DNA of 64,000 bases, from NCBI GenBank assembly GCA_002483365.1, contig DLHT01000018.1:140411-204410 (forward strand), written 5' to 3'. This document shows, piece by piece, positions 1 to 6,248 of this stretch. The notes under the pieces were generated by a model. It had not been told where the DNA came from. It did not search any database and saw only the letters and a list, made by a program, of their open reading frames with translations. Each line of letters opens with the position of its first letter. Within the stretch, counting starts at the first letter, position 1. The DNA is from Cellvibrio sp. UBA7661. Lineage in GTDB: Bacteria > Pseudomonadota > Gammaproteobacteria > Pseudomonadales > Cellvibrionaceae. The translations under genes and the position numbers were made by a program.

Positions 1-12
1 GCTGTGCGCCAG

Positions 13-33
13 ACAGACTCATGCATTCGCCAC
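13..33. repeat. Left copy of 21-bp direct repeat, candidate prophage attL
   Basis: These 21 bases recur without mismatch at 6228-6248. Extended to 1-33 versus 6216-6248 the match is 30 of 33, so the repeat may continue beyond the window edge. The copies enclose the whole filamentous-phage gene set. The right copy contains the last four sense codons and the stop of the PilZ gene, which is typical of an attachment site at a gene end. It is inferred to be an att core; no integrase gene is present to confirm it. Confidence 0.6.
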
Positions 34-76
34 TAGCGCTTAAGCTCGATTGTCATTCAATTAGTTTAAATAAAAT

Positions 77-1297
77 TTATATCCCAAATGCACCAATTTC
101 AGTCGCGCTCCGCTCCATAGTCGCTACGCGCTCCTGAATTGGTGCACGAGGTTTAGGTAAAGCGTAAACCAGCTTTCCATTAAGATCAAAGGCAACAACC
201 GCGCCAATACGCTCCTTGACGATATAGCCAAATCGCTCCAGCTCAGGAAGTCCCAAAAAAGTAACAGAGCCATCCGGCCAGAGCGCCTCAAACATAAAAC
301 GATTATTTATGGATCCTGTGTAAAAAAGCTGCGCTGTTTCAATCGGATTTACAGGAACAGTACGCGGGTGCATGTTTTCAATAACATTGCGGTTGCCAAT
401 ATCATGATGATGTAAAGGAACAGGCGAAACAGCAGCTTGCGCAGGAACCGCAATAGTGCCATCAGATGAGGACGCAGCACCACCCATAAGGCGATCATAA
501 GCAGCTTGGCTTTGGTAAATAAAAATGGAAACGGCGACGAAAAATACCAATCCGAGAGCGCGAAGCTTAGGGTCGCGAAATATAGATATATTTTCGTTTG
601 AAGTTTTAGCACTTCCTGTAGCGGTTGATTGGTAACACTGGAAGATTTTTTTATCTGCTTTATAGCGCTTGGGAGCGCCCGAGTAGTGAGCGACTGATTT
701 TCCACTTTGTTCAGAGTCATGTCTAAATTCCGTCCACGTATTTTTAAACCAAGGCAAAAGGCCGGTGTTATCGCGATGACGATAGCCCCACTCGACTGTT
801 TTACGTATTTCACTGTGTATCTTGGAAATGTTAGGAGTGGATATATAAATATCCCAATTAAAATGCCGGTGCTGATCAAATGCATTTTCTACTGTGGATG
901 GCCTATAAATTGGCTGGCCAGTTTTAATATCAATAAGCGGATTATTTTCAGCATCACAAATAACAATATCGGCTGGTTGATCCAGCTCATCAAAACGCTT
1001 GGTGCGAGTTGGATAAACCCTCTGCCCTTCATCCATTGCAATAAGGGCACCGGCAGGAGCCCAGTGAAAAAACTTTGCTAACGTCTGATAGCCAAGCTCG
1101 TTAGGTTCTACATATAAAATTTGCGCACTATCAGGTATTTCAATATTTAAAACTTCACGGATGCGATCAATTGAATCAAAACCGCGAATATTAGTAATAA
1201 CCATGCGCCCTTCTTGAAGCGCAGGAATTAAAACACGCTGAACAATACTAAAAGTTTTATATGAGCCGGGTGCACCGTGATGGATTACAGCTGTCAT
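77..1297 (-). CDS. zot: Zonular occludens toxin-like (Zot/pI) phage assembly ATPase
   Basis: This is the inner-membrane motor that drives extrusion of filamentous phage, equivalent to pI of Ff phages and Zot of CTXphi. The 406 residues begin with a P-loop (GAPGSYKT, residues 8-15) and a Walker B-like strand ending in DE (residues 89-90). One transmembrane helix lies near residues 246-264, followed by a periplasmic tail of about 140 residues. That layout, cytoplasmic ATPase then TM then periplasmic domain, is the family pattern. Its start overlaps the stop of the pVI-like gene by four bases (ATGA), so the two are probably translationally coupled. A Zot name does not imply toxin activity here. 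Confidence 0.9.
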   Translation of the reverse strand: MTAVIHHGAPGSYKTFSIVQRVLIPALQEGRMVITNIRGFDSIDRIREVLNIEIPDSAQILYVEPNELGYQTLAKFFHWAPAGALIAMDEGQRVYPTRTKRFDELDQPADIVICDAENNPLIDIKTGQPIYRPSTVENAFDQHRHFNWDIYISTPNISKIHSEIRKTVEWGYRHRDNTGLLPWFKNTWTEFRHDSEQSGKSVAHYSGAPKRYKADKKIFQCYQSTATGSAKTSNENISIFRDPKLRALGLVFFVAVSIFIYQSQAAYDRLMGGAASSSDGTIAVPAQAAVSPVPLHHHDIGNRNVIENMHPRTVPVNPIETAQLFYTGSINNRFMFEALWPDGSVTFLGLPELERFGYIVKERIGAVVAFDLNGKLVYALPKPRAPIQERVATMERSATEIGAFGI

Positions 1298-1617
1298 GGT
1301 AATAACCCCAAAATAAAACGGGTGATGTAAGCGTTCATAACAAGATTAATAGCATCAGGAATACGCAAATACGACAAAACAGAAGCCATATCAGGAGAAA
1401 CAAAACTCCATGCTTGTTGGATACTCTGAGAAACACCAACAGCACTCAAAATTGAAGAAGCAAAACCCCAAGCAAAATCAATAGCAACAACCTTCAACTC
1501 GATATAAGAAATAATGATCCACAAAACAATGCGCTCCCAATAACTATCTGACTTAGCAGGAAGCTCATTGATCAATTCAACAAAAGAATTAAGCAACTCC
1601 ATAACATCAGGAATCAT
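1294..1617 (-). CDS. pVI-like minor coat protein (DUF2523 type)
   Basis: A 107-residue hydrophobic protein between the adhesin and Zot genes, the standard place for the pVI end-cap protein. Hydrophobic stretches lie around residues 28-55 and near the C-terminus. The tail (FVSPDMASVLSYLRIPDAIN, then a hydrophobic end) resembles DUF2523 inovirus proteins as remembered. GAGG lies 6 bases before the ATG, supporting the start. The adhesin stop is two bases upstream and the Zot start overlaps its stop. In the virion it would anchor pIII at the proximal tip; that role is inferred from family and position. Confidence 0.75.
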   Translation of the reverse strand: MIPDVMELLNSFVELINELPAKSDSYWERIVLWIIISYIELKVVAIDFAWGFASSILSAVGVSQSIQQAWSFVSPDMASVLSYLRIPDAINLVMNAYITRFILGLLP

Positions 1618-1619
1618 AA

Positions 1620-2903
1620 TTACCTCGACAAAATAATATAAAGCGAAAGAACGGCAGCAACAGCCATAAAAAGCCAGCTAATCTGACTAAAAAAATCAGA
1701 ACGAGCAGCTATACCACCCTCAAAACTAACACCATAAAGCTCTACTTGATGCGAAGGAAGGCCGCCGCCACCAGCGGAAATATTCACGGCCATTTGCTCT
1801 GAAAATTCGCTTTTAATGGTATTTATTTTTGCTGAATATTTATCCTTTGCTTGTTGTAAGCGAGCTTGCAAATCTTGGGTGTATTCGCCGAGTTTTAATT
1901 CAGTTGTTTCATCATCACCACCATCGCCACCGCCCTCATTTTCACGAGAAATACAGGACAAATAATCGTGGGCAGTCGGATCACAATTGCCAGCACCTTG
2001 ACTTGAAACACCACCACTTCCCATACACCACCATTGACCATTGGTATCTTGAAATTTATTAGGACAATCAGAATCAGAATTAACAGGAATCCAATTAGTA
2101 CCGGAACCACCACCACCACCAGCACTAGAAGGAGAACTTGAAGTAGTGCCAGAAGAAGAACCAGCACCACCGCCAGTATTATTTCCATCATCACCACCAC
2201 CGCCGCTTCCACCTGAGCCATCATCACCGCCCGATGTATCAGGCGAAGAAGATGTAGCAGAAGGTGTACTTGAATTTTGGGACGGCTGAGAAGCTGGTGT
2301 TGAAGTTGGTGTTGAAGTTGGTGTTGAAGAATTAGTACTAGGAACACAAGTAGTTCCAGTAGCGCCAAGAGCCCAACCATCCGGACAATTAGGCTCATTG
2401 GTACATAAACAGGCACCAGGCTCTAATGGATTTGGTTTACATCCCTGTGCGCAATTAGGAGGATTATTAGTACATGAATTGCTGTAAAAATCATAAAGTT
2501 GTGGGTAAGTACATTCTGTTTTTGGTTCACACTCACCAGATTGTAAATTTTTAACATTAGGTGATATACACTCCTCTGGTGCTGGAGGTTCATCAGGAAT
2601 ACATTCGCCCTTCTTAACGCCAAGTACTTCAGTAACATTAAACTTCTGCCCCTGAGGGCATGAACAGTTAGACATTACTACACAGGCGTAATAATTGTGA
2701 TTAGCAGGACAACCCATTTGGCCTTTATCAAGCAAAAATTTATCGGGTGATTGACCTTGGCACCATGACGCATTAGGGCCTACTGTTTGAGCATCAAGAC
2801 AACCAAGATTGTAGGGATTAGTACAGTTAGGGACGGCTTGAGAAAAAACAAAATTACTATGCAAACTGAATACTAAAAAAAATAGTGAATATAAATAGCG
2901 CAT
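1620..2903 (-). CDS. pIII-like adsorption (tip attachment) protein
   Basis: A secreted, Cys-rich protein that should sit at the phage tip and bind the host receptor (pilus and TolA in known inoviruses). From the N-terminus it shows a signal peptide of about 21 residues ending near VFS, a Cys-rich domain (about residues 25-190), a Ser/Thr/Pro tract with STP repeats, a Gly/Ser-rich linker (about 195-275), a C-terminal domain, and a final TM helix ending in LSR. This is the pIII architecture. An in-frame ATG lies four codons upstream (2915) but abuts the terminator T-run with no ribosome site; the ATG at 2903 has a weak GGA and gives 427 residues. Receptor specificity cannot be read from the sequence. 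Confidence 0.8.
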   Translation of the reverse strand: MRYLYSLFFLVFSLHSNFVFSQAVPNCTNPYNLGCLDAQTVGPNASWCQGQSPDKFLLDKGQMGCPANHNYYACVVMSNCSCPQGQKFNVTEVLGVKKGECIPDEPPAPEECISPNVKNLQSGECEPKTECTYPQLYDFYSNSCTNNPPNCAQGCKPNPLEPGACLCTNEPNCPDGWALGATGTTCVPSTNSSTPTSTPTSTPASQPSQNSSTPSATSSSPDTSGGDDGSGGSGGGGDDGNNTGGGAGSSSGTTSSSPSSAGGGGGSGTNWIPVNSDSDCPNKFQDTNGQWWCMGSGGVSSQGAGNCDPTAHDYLSCISRENEGGGDGGDDETTELKLGEYTQDLQARLQQAKDKYSAKINTIKSEFSEQMAVNISAGGGGLPSHQVELYGVSFEGGIAARSDFFSQISWLFMAVAAVLSLYIILSR

Positions 2904-2916
2904 AATTTTTTCCATT

Positions 2917-2960
2917 AAAAAACCCGCAGTAACGCGGGCATGTTAGTGCGGGTTTTTTTT
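2917..2960 (-). terminator. Intercistronic terminator between coat and adhesin genes
   Basis: An inverted repeat of 12 bases (2917-2928 with 2947-2958) has a CCCGCA/TGCGGG core flanked by A and T runs. An overlapping smaller pairing (CCCGC with GCGGG around 2936) could form instead. It sits between the coat group and the adhesin gene, as does the central terminator of Ff phages, where it keeps coat transcripts abundant and adhesin transcripts scarce. The A and T runs would let it act in both directions. Confidence 0.75.
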
Positions 2961-2987
2961 CATTTGATGCAACCAGTAAAAATACTG

Positions 2988-3065
2988 TTACGAAATACGG
3001 CCAGTGTAGAATCCAAACAAAAACGCTAGAAACATTGTGCAGGCCAATATAACGGTAACAAGCAT
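2988..3065 (-). CDS. 25-residue membrane peptide, possible minor coat protein
   Basis: Reading leftward from an ATG six bases after the major-coat stop gives a 25-residue peptide (MLVTVILACTMFLAFLFGFY, then TGRIS) that is almost wholly one hydrophobic helix with a short polar end. AAGAAG inside the last coat codons lies 9 bases before the ATG and could serve as a ribosome site. Ff phages encode comparable tiny one-helix proteins (pVII, pIX, about 32 residues) next to the coat gene. Size, hydrophobicity and position support a minor coat protein; no homology can be shown here, and chance coding is possible. Confidence 0.5.
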   Translation of the reverse strand: MLVTVILACTMFLAFLFGFYTGRIS

Positions 3066-3071
3066 TTTTAA

Positions 3072-3296
3072 TTACTTCTTCAACAAACTAATAACAACAT
3101 TCAAGCCCATCACCAACGCACAGATGCCGATAACGGCAGCGATAGCGAGAGTCACATTGCCTTCACCGGCAGTTTGAGCAGCAGCGATTTCAGTGGCCAT
3201 GTCAGCATGCGCGGCAGTGGTAGCAACCATCAAAGCGGAACCAGCAGCAGCAACTTTTACACCTTTAGAACGAAGAACAGCAAATACAGTTTTCAT
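3072..3296 (-). CDS. Major coat protein (pVIII-like)
   Basis: The main helical capsid subunit of the filament. An N-terminal leader runs through a basic start and a hydrophobic Ala-rich stretch to a signal-peptidase-type site after AHA, leaving a mature peptide of about 43 residues: an acidic/polar N-terminus, a central TM helix, and a basic end (KK) that would contact DNA. The start used here is the ATG at 3296, nine bases after GGAG. A longer reading from a TTG at 3311 would place that GGAG inside the gene. The small membrane peptide follows six bases after the stop. Confidence 0.85.
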   Translation of the reverse strand: MKTVFAVLRSKGVKVAAAGSALMVATTAAHADMATEIAAAQTAGEGNVTLAIAAVIGICALVMGLNVVISLLKK

Positions 3297-3320
3297 AGAA
3301 AAAAACTCCAAAAATTAAAA

Positions 3321-3536
3321 TTAAACACGCATTAAAATTCGCGCTACATGACCAGCGGCGTGACCGATGATAAAGAACAGGACACAAACGCCGATAATGT
3401 ATGCGCATATTTCCGGATCAAATTCCAGTAAAGAAACCAAATCCGAAAAATCGACAGCTTGCGCGACCTGCCAACCGGTTGAGCAAGTCAACGTGGATAA
3501 ATCAACAGAGCCTTCGCAAACCAAATACTGGGACAT
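3321..3536 (-). CDS. Small phage membrane protein, probable minor virion protein
   Basis: A 71-residue protein with a polar Cys-containing N-terminal half and one TM helix (about residues 42-60), ending in a basic tail (ARILMRV). It starts two bases after the stop of the ssDNA-binding gene, so it is probably translated by coupling. Small one-helix proteins in this slot between the DNA-binding and coat genes are common in inoviruses and are usually treated as minor coat or assembly proteins. I recognise no specific family, so that role rests on position and topology. Confidence 0.6.
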   Translation of the reverse strand: MSQYLVCEGSVDLSTLTCSTGWQVAQAVDFSDLVSLLEFDPEICAYIIGVCVLFFIIGHAAGHVARILMRV

Positions 3537-3538
3537 TA

Positions 3539-3925
3539 CTATTTCACCTGCACATTTTCAGGCAATGGAGTAGAAGAAGGTTTTATTTTTGCAGGTTGAG
3601 CATTGTTAGCTGGATAAAAACCATAACAAACCATCTTGGGCGCTTGCCCCAATTTTTTAGCGGGCTGCAATTCCATGCGCAAAGTAATTGGTTGACCTAA
3701 GCAATCCTTGGCCATTTGAATATGCTGATCGCGACCTTCTACCTGATACACAACAACAGTATCGCCAATAGCATTTGCATCGCCTTCGGGGAAAGGAACA
3801 ACGCAATGTAATTCAACGCGATCTGTATGCCATGCATTACCATTATCTAAAGTACCCTGCCCCTTTTTAGCGACTACACCAATCAAAGTTGCATTTTGTT
3901 CAAAACGTGCGTTCATCATTTTCAA
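3539..3925 (-). CDS. Phage ssDNA-binding protein (pV-like)
   Basis: A 128-residue soluble protein directly downstream of the replication initiator, overlapping it by four bases. It has a beta-rich OB-like pattern with alternating hydrophobics and aromatic residues, a basic stretch (QPAKKLGQAPK) and a Pro/Lys-rich tail, as expected for the protein that coats viral single strands and switches the phage from replication to packaging. The call rests on gene order and general sequence character; binding residues are not individually identified. Confidence 0.65.
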   Translation of the reverse strand: MKMMNARFEQNATLIGVVAKKGQGTLDNGNAWHTDRVELHCVVPFPEGDANAIGDTVVVYQVEGRDQHIQMAKDCLGQPITLRMELQPAKKLGQAPKMVCYGFYPANNAQPAKIKPSSTPLPENVQVK

Positions 3926-4989
3926 GCCCCTATAGCTAAGTTAATTTGATCCCATGACGAGATCGGTTGATCAAGAACAATTTGGCGACGACGAAGCGGA
4001 ACCACGTTAATTGGTTGTAAATCCGCGGCGACCAAACCAATAGTTCCTAAATTTTTTACATGGGTATACCAAGCAGAACGACCATAAGTCTCTTTAGCTA
4101 TGTGATAACCATTCATACGAATATCTGTATAACAACGATAGGCGGCACGAGCCCTACCCTCAGTTGGAATTTGGTTTTCACCTTTACCAACATTTGCCAA
4201 CAACTTATCCAATACGTTGCACATATCGACCACCTCAACAGTGGATATAAATTTTGAAAAATAATCCGAGTGATGCGCTAAAAGAATTTCTGGTGTTAGG
4301 TCATACCAATTCATGCCGGCATTTTCGCGTAGACGATGAATTAAACCCCGTGCCATTGTGTATTCAAGACGCAACAAACGATCTGCTTTTAATAACTCAA
4401 CTTCACTTACACGCGCATTATTTTTGGCAACCAATTCACGCAACTGTGTGCCTTTTAAATACGCTTTACCCTTATGCAAAGTGGAACCTTTACCCCAAAT
4501 AACAGAAGTGTCGTAAGTACTGGTTTTTTGTCTTCCACACTTTAAAGGCTTTAGATAATCGATAGCCTGTTGTGCTTGAGCGAGTGAACCCATATCAAAA
4601 TTTTGTGTAATGTCGATACGAGAACATGACCAGAGCTTTAAATTTTTTGGAATAAAAATAGAGTGATGCTTTGCAACGAAATCAATCATGTCTTTAGCGC
4701 ACTGCTGAATATCCAACGAACCAAAAACATTATGAGAACTAGTTACACGCGCAGGACTACCCTGTATTTGCAAACGTGAACCAAAATTAACGGTGACGTT
4801 GTGATCATCGGATTTAATATGTTCACGCACAGCAGACTCCCAACGCACCTCGCCTGTTAATCCATTGATACGCTGCACACGGTCAGCATCTTTTAAAACG
4901 CGCTGCATTGAATCGCGATCCAATAAGCTGGCATCAAGCCAAAGCGTTAACCAGTCAATCATCCCTACTTGTTGCATGTGCACCGCCAA
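3922..4989 (-). CDS. Phage replication initiation protein (gene II/X, Rep family)
   Basis: The enzyme that nicks the phage plus-strand origin to start rolling-circle replication. The 355 residues open with MIDWLTLWLDASLL (starting at residue 10), typical of the phage X / CRI replication families, and contain the SRIDITQNFD segment and C-terminal RGxxR-like basic patches seen in gene II-type proteins. The first ATG lies inside the preceding gene; translation could instead begin at the internal ATG before IDWL. Its target is presumably in the hairpin-rich region 5689-6020. The family call is firm; the nicking tyrosine is not assigned. Confidence 0.85.
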   Translation of the reverse strand: MAVHMQQVGMIDWLTLWLDASLLDRDSMQRVLKDADRVQRINGLTGEVRWESAVREHIKSDDHNVTVNFGSRLQIQGSPARVTSSHNVFGSLDIQQCAKDMIDFVAKHHSIFIPKNLKLWSCSRIDITQNFDMGSLAQAQQAIDYLKPLKCGRQKTSTYDTSVIWGKGSTLHKGKAYLKGTQLRELVAKNNARVSEVELLKADRLLRLEYTMARGLIHRLRENAGMNWYDLTPEILLAHHSDYFSKFISTVEVVDMCNVLDKLLANVGKGENQIPTEGRARAAYRCYTDIRMNGYHIAKETYGRSAWYTHVKNLGTIGLVAADLQPINVVPLRRRQIVLDQPISSWDQINLAIGA

Positions 4990-5369
4990 GGACGTTTTGC
5001 ATTACCACACGTGCAACGTGATGCAGCAGTAAGAGCAACAGAAACTTTGGCTTTATGAAGTTCATGGGCAAAAGCCAAATCACCGGATGAAGTAGGAGCA
5101 GCTGGGGAATAAAAAAAAGTGGAATTACTAACGTCATGAAAACGCGTAACTCCACTAAGGGGATCGAACACTTCCAACAAATCATCTGTACGGAAAGTGC
5201 GGAAAGTTTTACTCAAACGGGGTGCGGGCAGATGGCAATAAAACTCTTTTACGTGAGCATCGAAAAAACCAGCTTTCATATCGCGCTGGGCATCGAGTGA
5301 TATGTAGTGAACCTCAGGTGTTGAAGGCTCTGTAAATGGCTCGTTATACCTAGAAAAGCATATTTCCAT
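4965..5369 (-). CDS. Uncharacterised inovirus protein with Cys-rich tail
   Basis: The first gene of the leftward phage module, 134 residues, which I do not recognise. It has no signal peptide or membrane segment. The last 20 residues hold four cysteines in two CTC pairs separated by NAKRPWR, a small metal-knuckle-like arrangement with basic residues between. It overlaps the replication initiator start by 25 bases, which suggests coupled expression and an early role in replication or its control. A promoter-like -35/-10 pair lies about 50-75 bases upstream. The zinc-binding idea is inference. Confidence 0.6.
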   Translation of the reverse strand: MEICFSRYNEPFTEPSTPEVHYISLDAQRDMKAGFFDAHVKEFYCHLPAPRLSKTFRTFRTDDLLEVFDPLSGVTRFHDVSNSTFFYSPAAPTSSGDLAFAHELHKAKVSVALTAASRCTCGNAKRPWRCTCNK

Positions 5370-5417
5370 GCCAAAATCCCCAAAAACTTAGTTACTTATA
5401 ATTAATAAAGTAAGCAA

Positions 5418-5446
5418 ACCTTAGCTAATAAGTAAATTAGTGTCAA
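5418..5446 (-). promoter_or_regulatory. Leftward phage promoter with internal operator-like repeats
   Basis: On the minus strand a perfect -35 hexamer TTGACA (5446-5441) is followed after 17 bases by TAAGGT (5423-5418), three of six matches to the -10 consensus. It points at the replication module starting at 5369. The spacer carries the inverted repeat CTAAT/ATTAG (5425-5429 and 5436-5440), adjoining the palindrome TTAGCTAA (5421-5428). Related AATAA(A)GTAA motifs occur twice (from about 5404 and 5428). These are good operator candidates for the divergent regulator gene. Confidence 0.55.
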
Positions 5447-5505
5447 GAATTTTAAGATTATAAGGTTACAATAAAATTAGTTTATTAGACCTATAGGGGT
5501 TAAAA

Positions 5506-5688
5506 ATGCCTGTTAAACACATCCCAGACGCCATTTGGAGGAAGGTAGAAAAGGAGCTGGTAAAAGCAGTAGTGGCGACACAAATGCCAGTAAAAGAATC
5601 AGAAATGATTGAAGTTTTACTAAGGAAAGGACTAGAACACATCACGGAAGATGACTACAAAGCAATGAAGGAAAAAGAAGCTAAATAA
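5506..5688 (+). CDS. Small divergent phage protein, possible ribbon-helix-helix repressor
   Basis: A 60-residue charged protein, the only rightward gene of the prophage. AGGGG lies 8 bases before its ATG. The sequence begins with a short strand-like segment (PVKHIPDAIWRKVEKE), then two predicted helices ending MIEVLLRKGLE, a pattern seen in small ribbon-helix-helix DNA-binding proteins. Its place opposite the replication module, with repeated operator-like motifs between, fits a lysogeny repressor. The fold is a guess from pattern only; it could also be another small phage control protein. Confidence 0.45.
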   Translation: MPVKHIPDAIWRKVEKELVKAVVATQMPVKESEMIEVLLRKGLEHITEDDYKAMKEKEAK

Positions 5689-5984
5689 TGGGATTTTCCA
5701 CTGTGGTGGACTTTGTAACGGTGTCACTAGGCACCGTTACGGGCTAGCGCCCTGTTTAACCCGATGCGGGAGGGCGCTGATAGCCCGTAAATCACGTAGA
5801 ACGGTGCCAAACGCTAACCAGAGGGGGTAAACCCCCTCGGCCGAGATAGCGCCTCTCTGTGGTCGCTGGAGGCTCCCTTGACAGGCTAACTCGGTGCGTG
5901 TGCGCATTAGCTCTGGAGAGGCCGTAGAGGCGGAAATATCGCTATTGGGTTAATCAGTGGTAAAGGTGTGGGAGTACGTGCGAA

Positions 5985-6016
5985 AAAAAAGCCTAGGCAA
6001 TAGCCTGGGCTTTTTT
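5985..6016. terminator. Bidirectional rho-independent terminator
   Basis: Arms of 14 bases (5985-5998 and 6003-6016) around an AATA loop, with one G-T type mismatch. A runs precede and T runs follow the GC core (GCCTAGGC/GCCTGGGC), so it should work on both strands. It would end transcripts of the rightward small gene and isolate the att region. Confidence 0.8.
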
Positions 6017-6038
6017 GTGTGTCATGTTCAGGTGAAAA

Positions 6039-6163
6039 ACTAAATCGCGCATAATGCGGATTATCGTTAAATTTTTGCGGCGAGCTGCGCGAGTATCGCC
6101 GCTGCAAATTCCGCTACGCGGCCTTCGGTAACATAATCCAGTTTCTATTATGCGCAATTAAGT
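6039..6163. other. Two inverted dif-like sites forming a CTXphi-type attP fold
   Basis: Site A (6044-6072, plus) reads ATCGCGCATAA / TGCGGA / TTATCGTTAAAT, close to bacterial dif (XerC arm, 6-bp centre, XerD arm with one extra base). Site B (6126-6158, minus) reads ATTGCGCATAA / an 11-bp centre / TTATGTTACCG. Bases 6039-6054 pair with 6148-6163 (14 of 16), and 6058-6064 pair with 6133-6139, so a single strand can fold both into one stem with an unpaired centre. CTXphi attP is known to use such inverted sites, one with an enlarged centre, folded on the viral strand for XerC recombination. Function here is inferred. Confidence 0.6.
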
Positions 6164-6227
6164 ATTATCCCCAACACCTGACTCTTCGGAAATTTAAGGT
6201 ATTTGTGTGTTGATTGCTGCGAGCCAT

Positions 6228-6248
6228 ACAGACTCATGCATTCGCCAC
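6228..6248. repeat. Right copy of 21-bp direct repeat, candidate attR
   Basis: Identical to 13-33. It overlaps the end of the PilZ gene, including its stop codon, so insertion here leaves the encoded protein intact. The flanking 12 bases on the left (6216-6227) match 9 of 12 at 1-12. Confidence 0.6.

Larger units (their letters stand above)
5689..6227. other. Phage intergenic region with hairpins and inverted dif-like sites
   Basis: About 540 non-coding bases. Perfect hairpins occur at 5715-5740 (9-bp stem GTAACGGTG/CACCGTTAC), 5741-5752 (GGGC/GCCC) and 5821-5838 (7-bp GAGGGGG/CCCCCTC), then a terminator at 5985-6016 and the paired dif-like sites at 6039-6163. Dense hairpins are typical of the inovirus intergenic region that holds both replication origins and the packaging signal. 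Which hairpin does what cannot be told from sequence alone. No credible gene was seen here. Confidence 0.65.
33..6228. mobile_element. Integrated filamentous phage (inovirus) genome
   Basis: About 6.2 kb between two 21-bp direct repeats carries a compact leftward inovirus module in the usual order: replication initiator, ssDNA-binding protein, small membrane proteins, major coat, adhesin, pVI-like protein and Zot ATPase. One small divergent gene may be the regulator. Neighbouring genes overlap by a few bases or lie within about 10 bases of each other, apart from the terminator gap between the coat and adhesin genes. No integrase, transposase or toxin gene is seen. The structured non-coding stretch 5689-6227 would be the phage intergenic region. 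Every core function is present and unbroken, so the element may still be able to replicate. The exact ends are inferred from the repeats. Confidence 0.85.

Noticed and set aside
349..885. 178-residue leftward open frame inside Zot
   Set aside because: An alternate-frame shadow of the Zot gene, without a start signal; the real frame has P-loop and TM features.
77..1297. Zot as a virulence toxin gene
   Set aside because: Zot-family assembly ATPases are universal in inoviruses; nothing here shows the toxin-active fragment.
1829..2062. Rightward frame with a run of histidines
   Set aside because: It is the complement of Asp/Gly-rich adhesin codons; no ribosome site, and it opposes the real gene.
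1895..2416. Leftward 173-residue hydrophobic open frame inside the adhesin gene
   Set aside because: It is a shifted reading of the Gly/Ser/Thr-rich linker in the adhesin; its Val/Leu-rich runs follow from the repeated codons.
5715..5838. CRISPR-like repeats in the phage intergenic region
   Set aside because: The hairpins differ from each other in sequence and spacing and form no repeated array.
6044..6072. Chromosomal dif site
   Set aside because: It has one extra base in the XerD arm and a paired inverted partner 53 bases away, fitting a phage attP better than host dif; the flanks of the prophage show no dif halves.
5907..6107. 66-residue leftward frame across the phage terminator and dif-like site
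   Set aside because: It is low in typical protein pattern, crosses a terminator, and has no good ribosome site.
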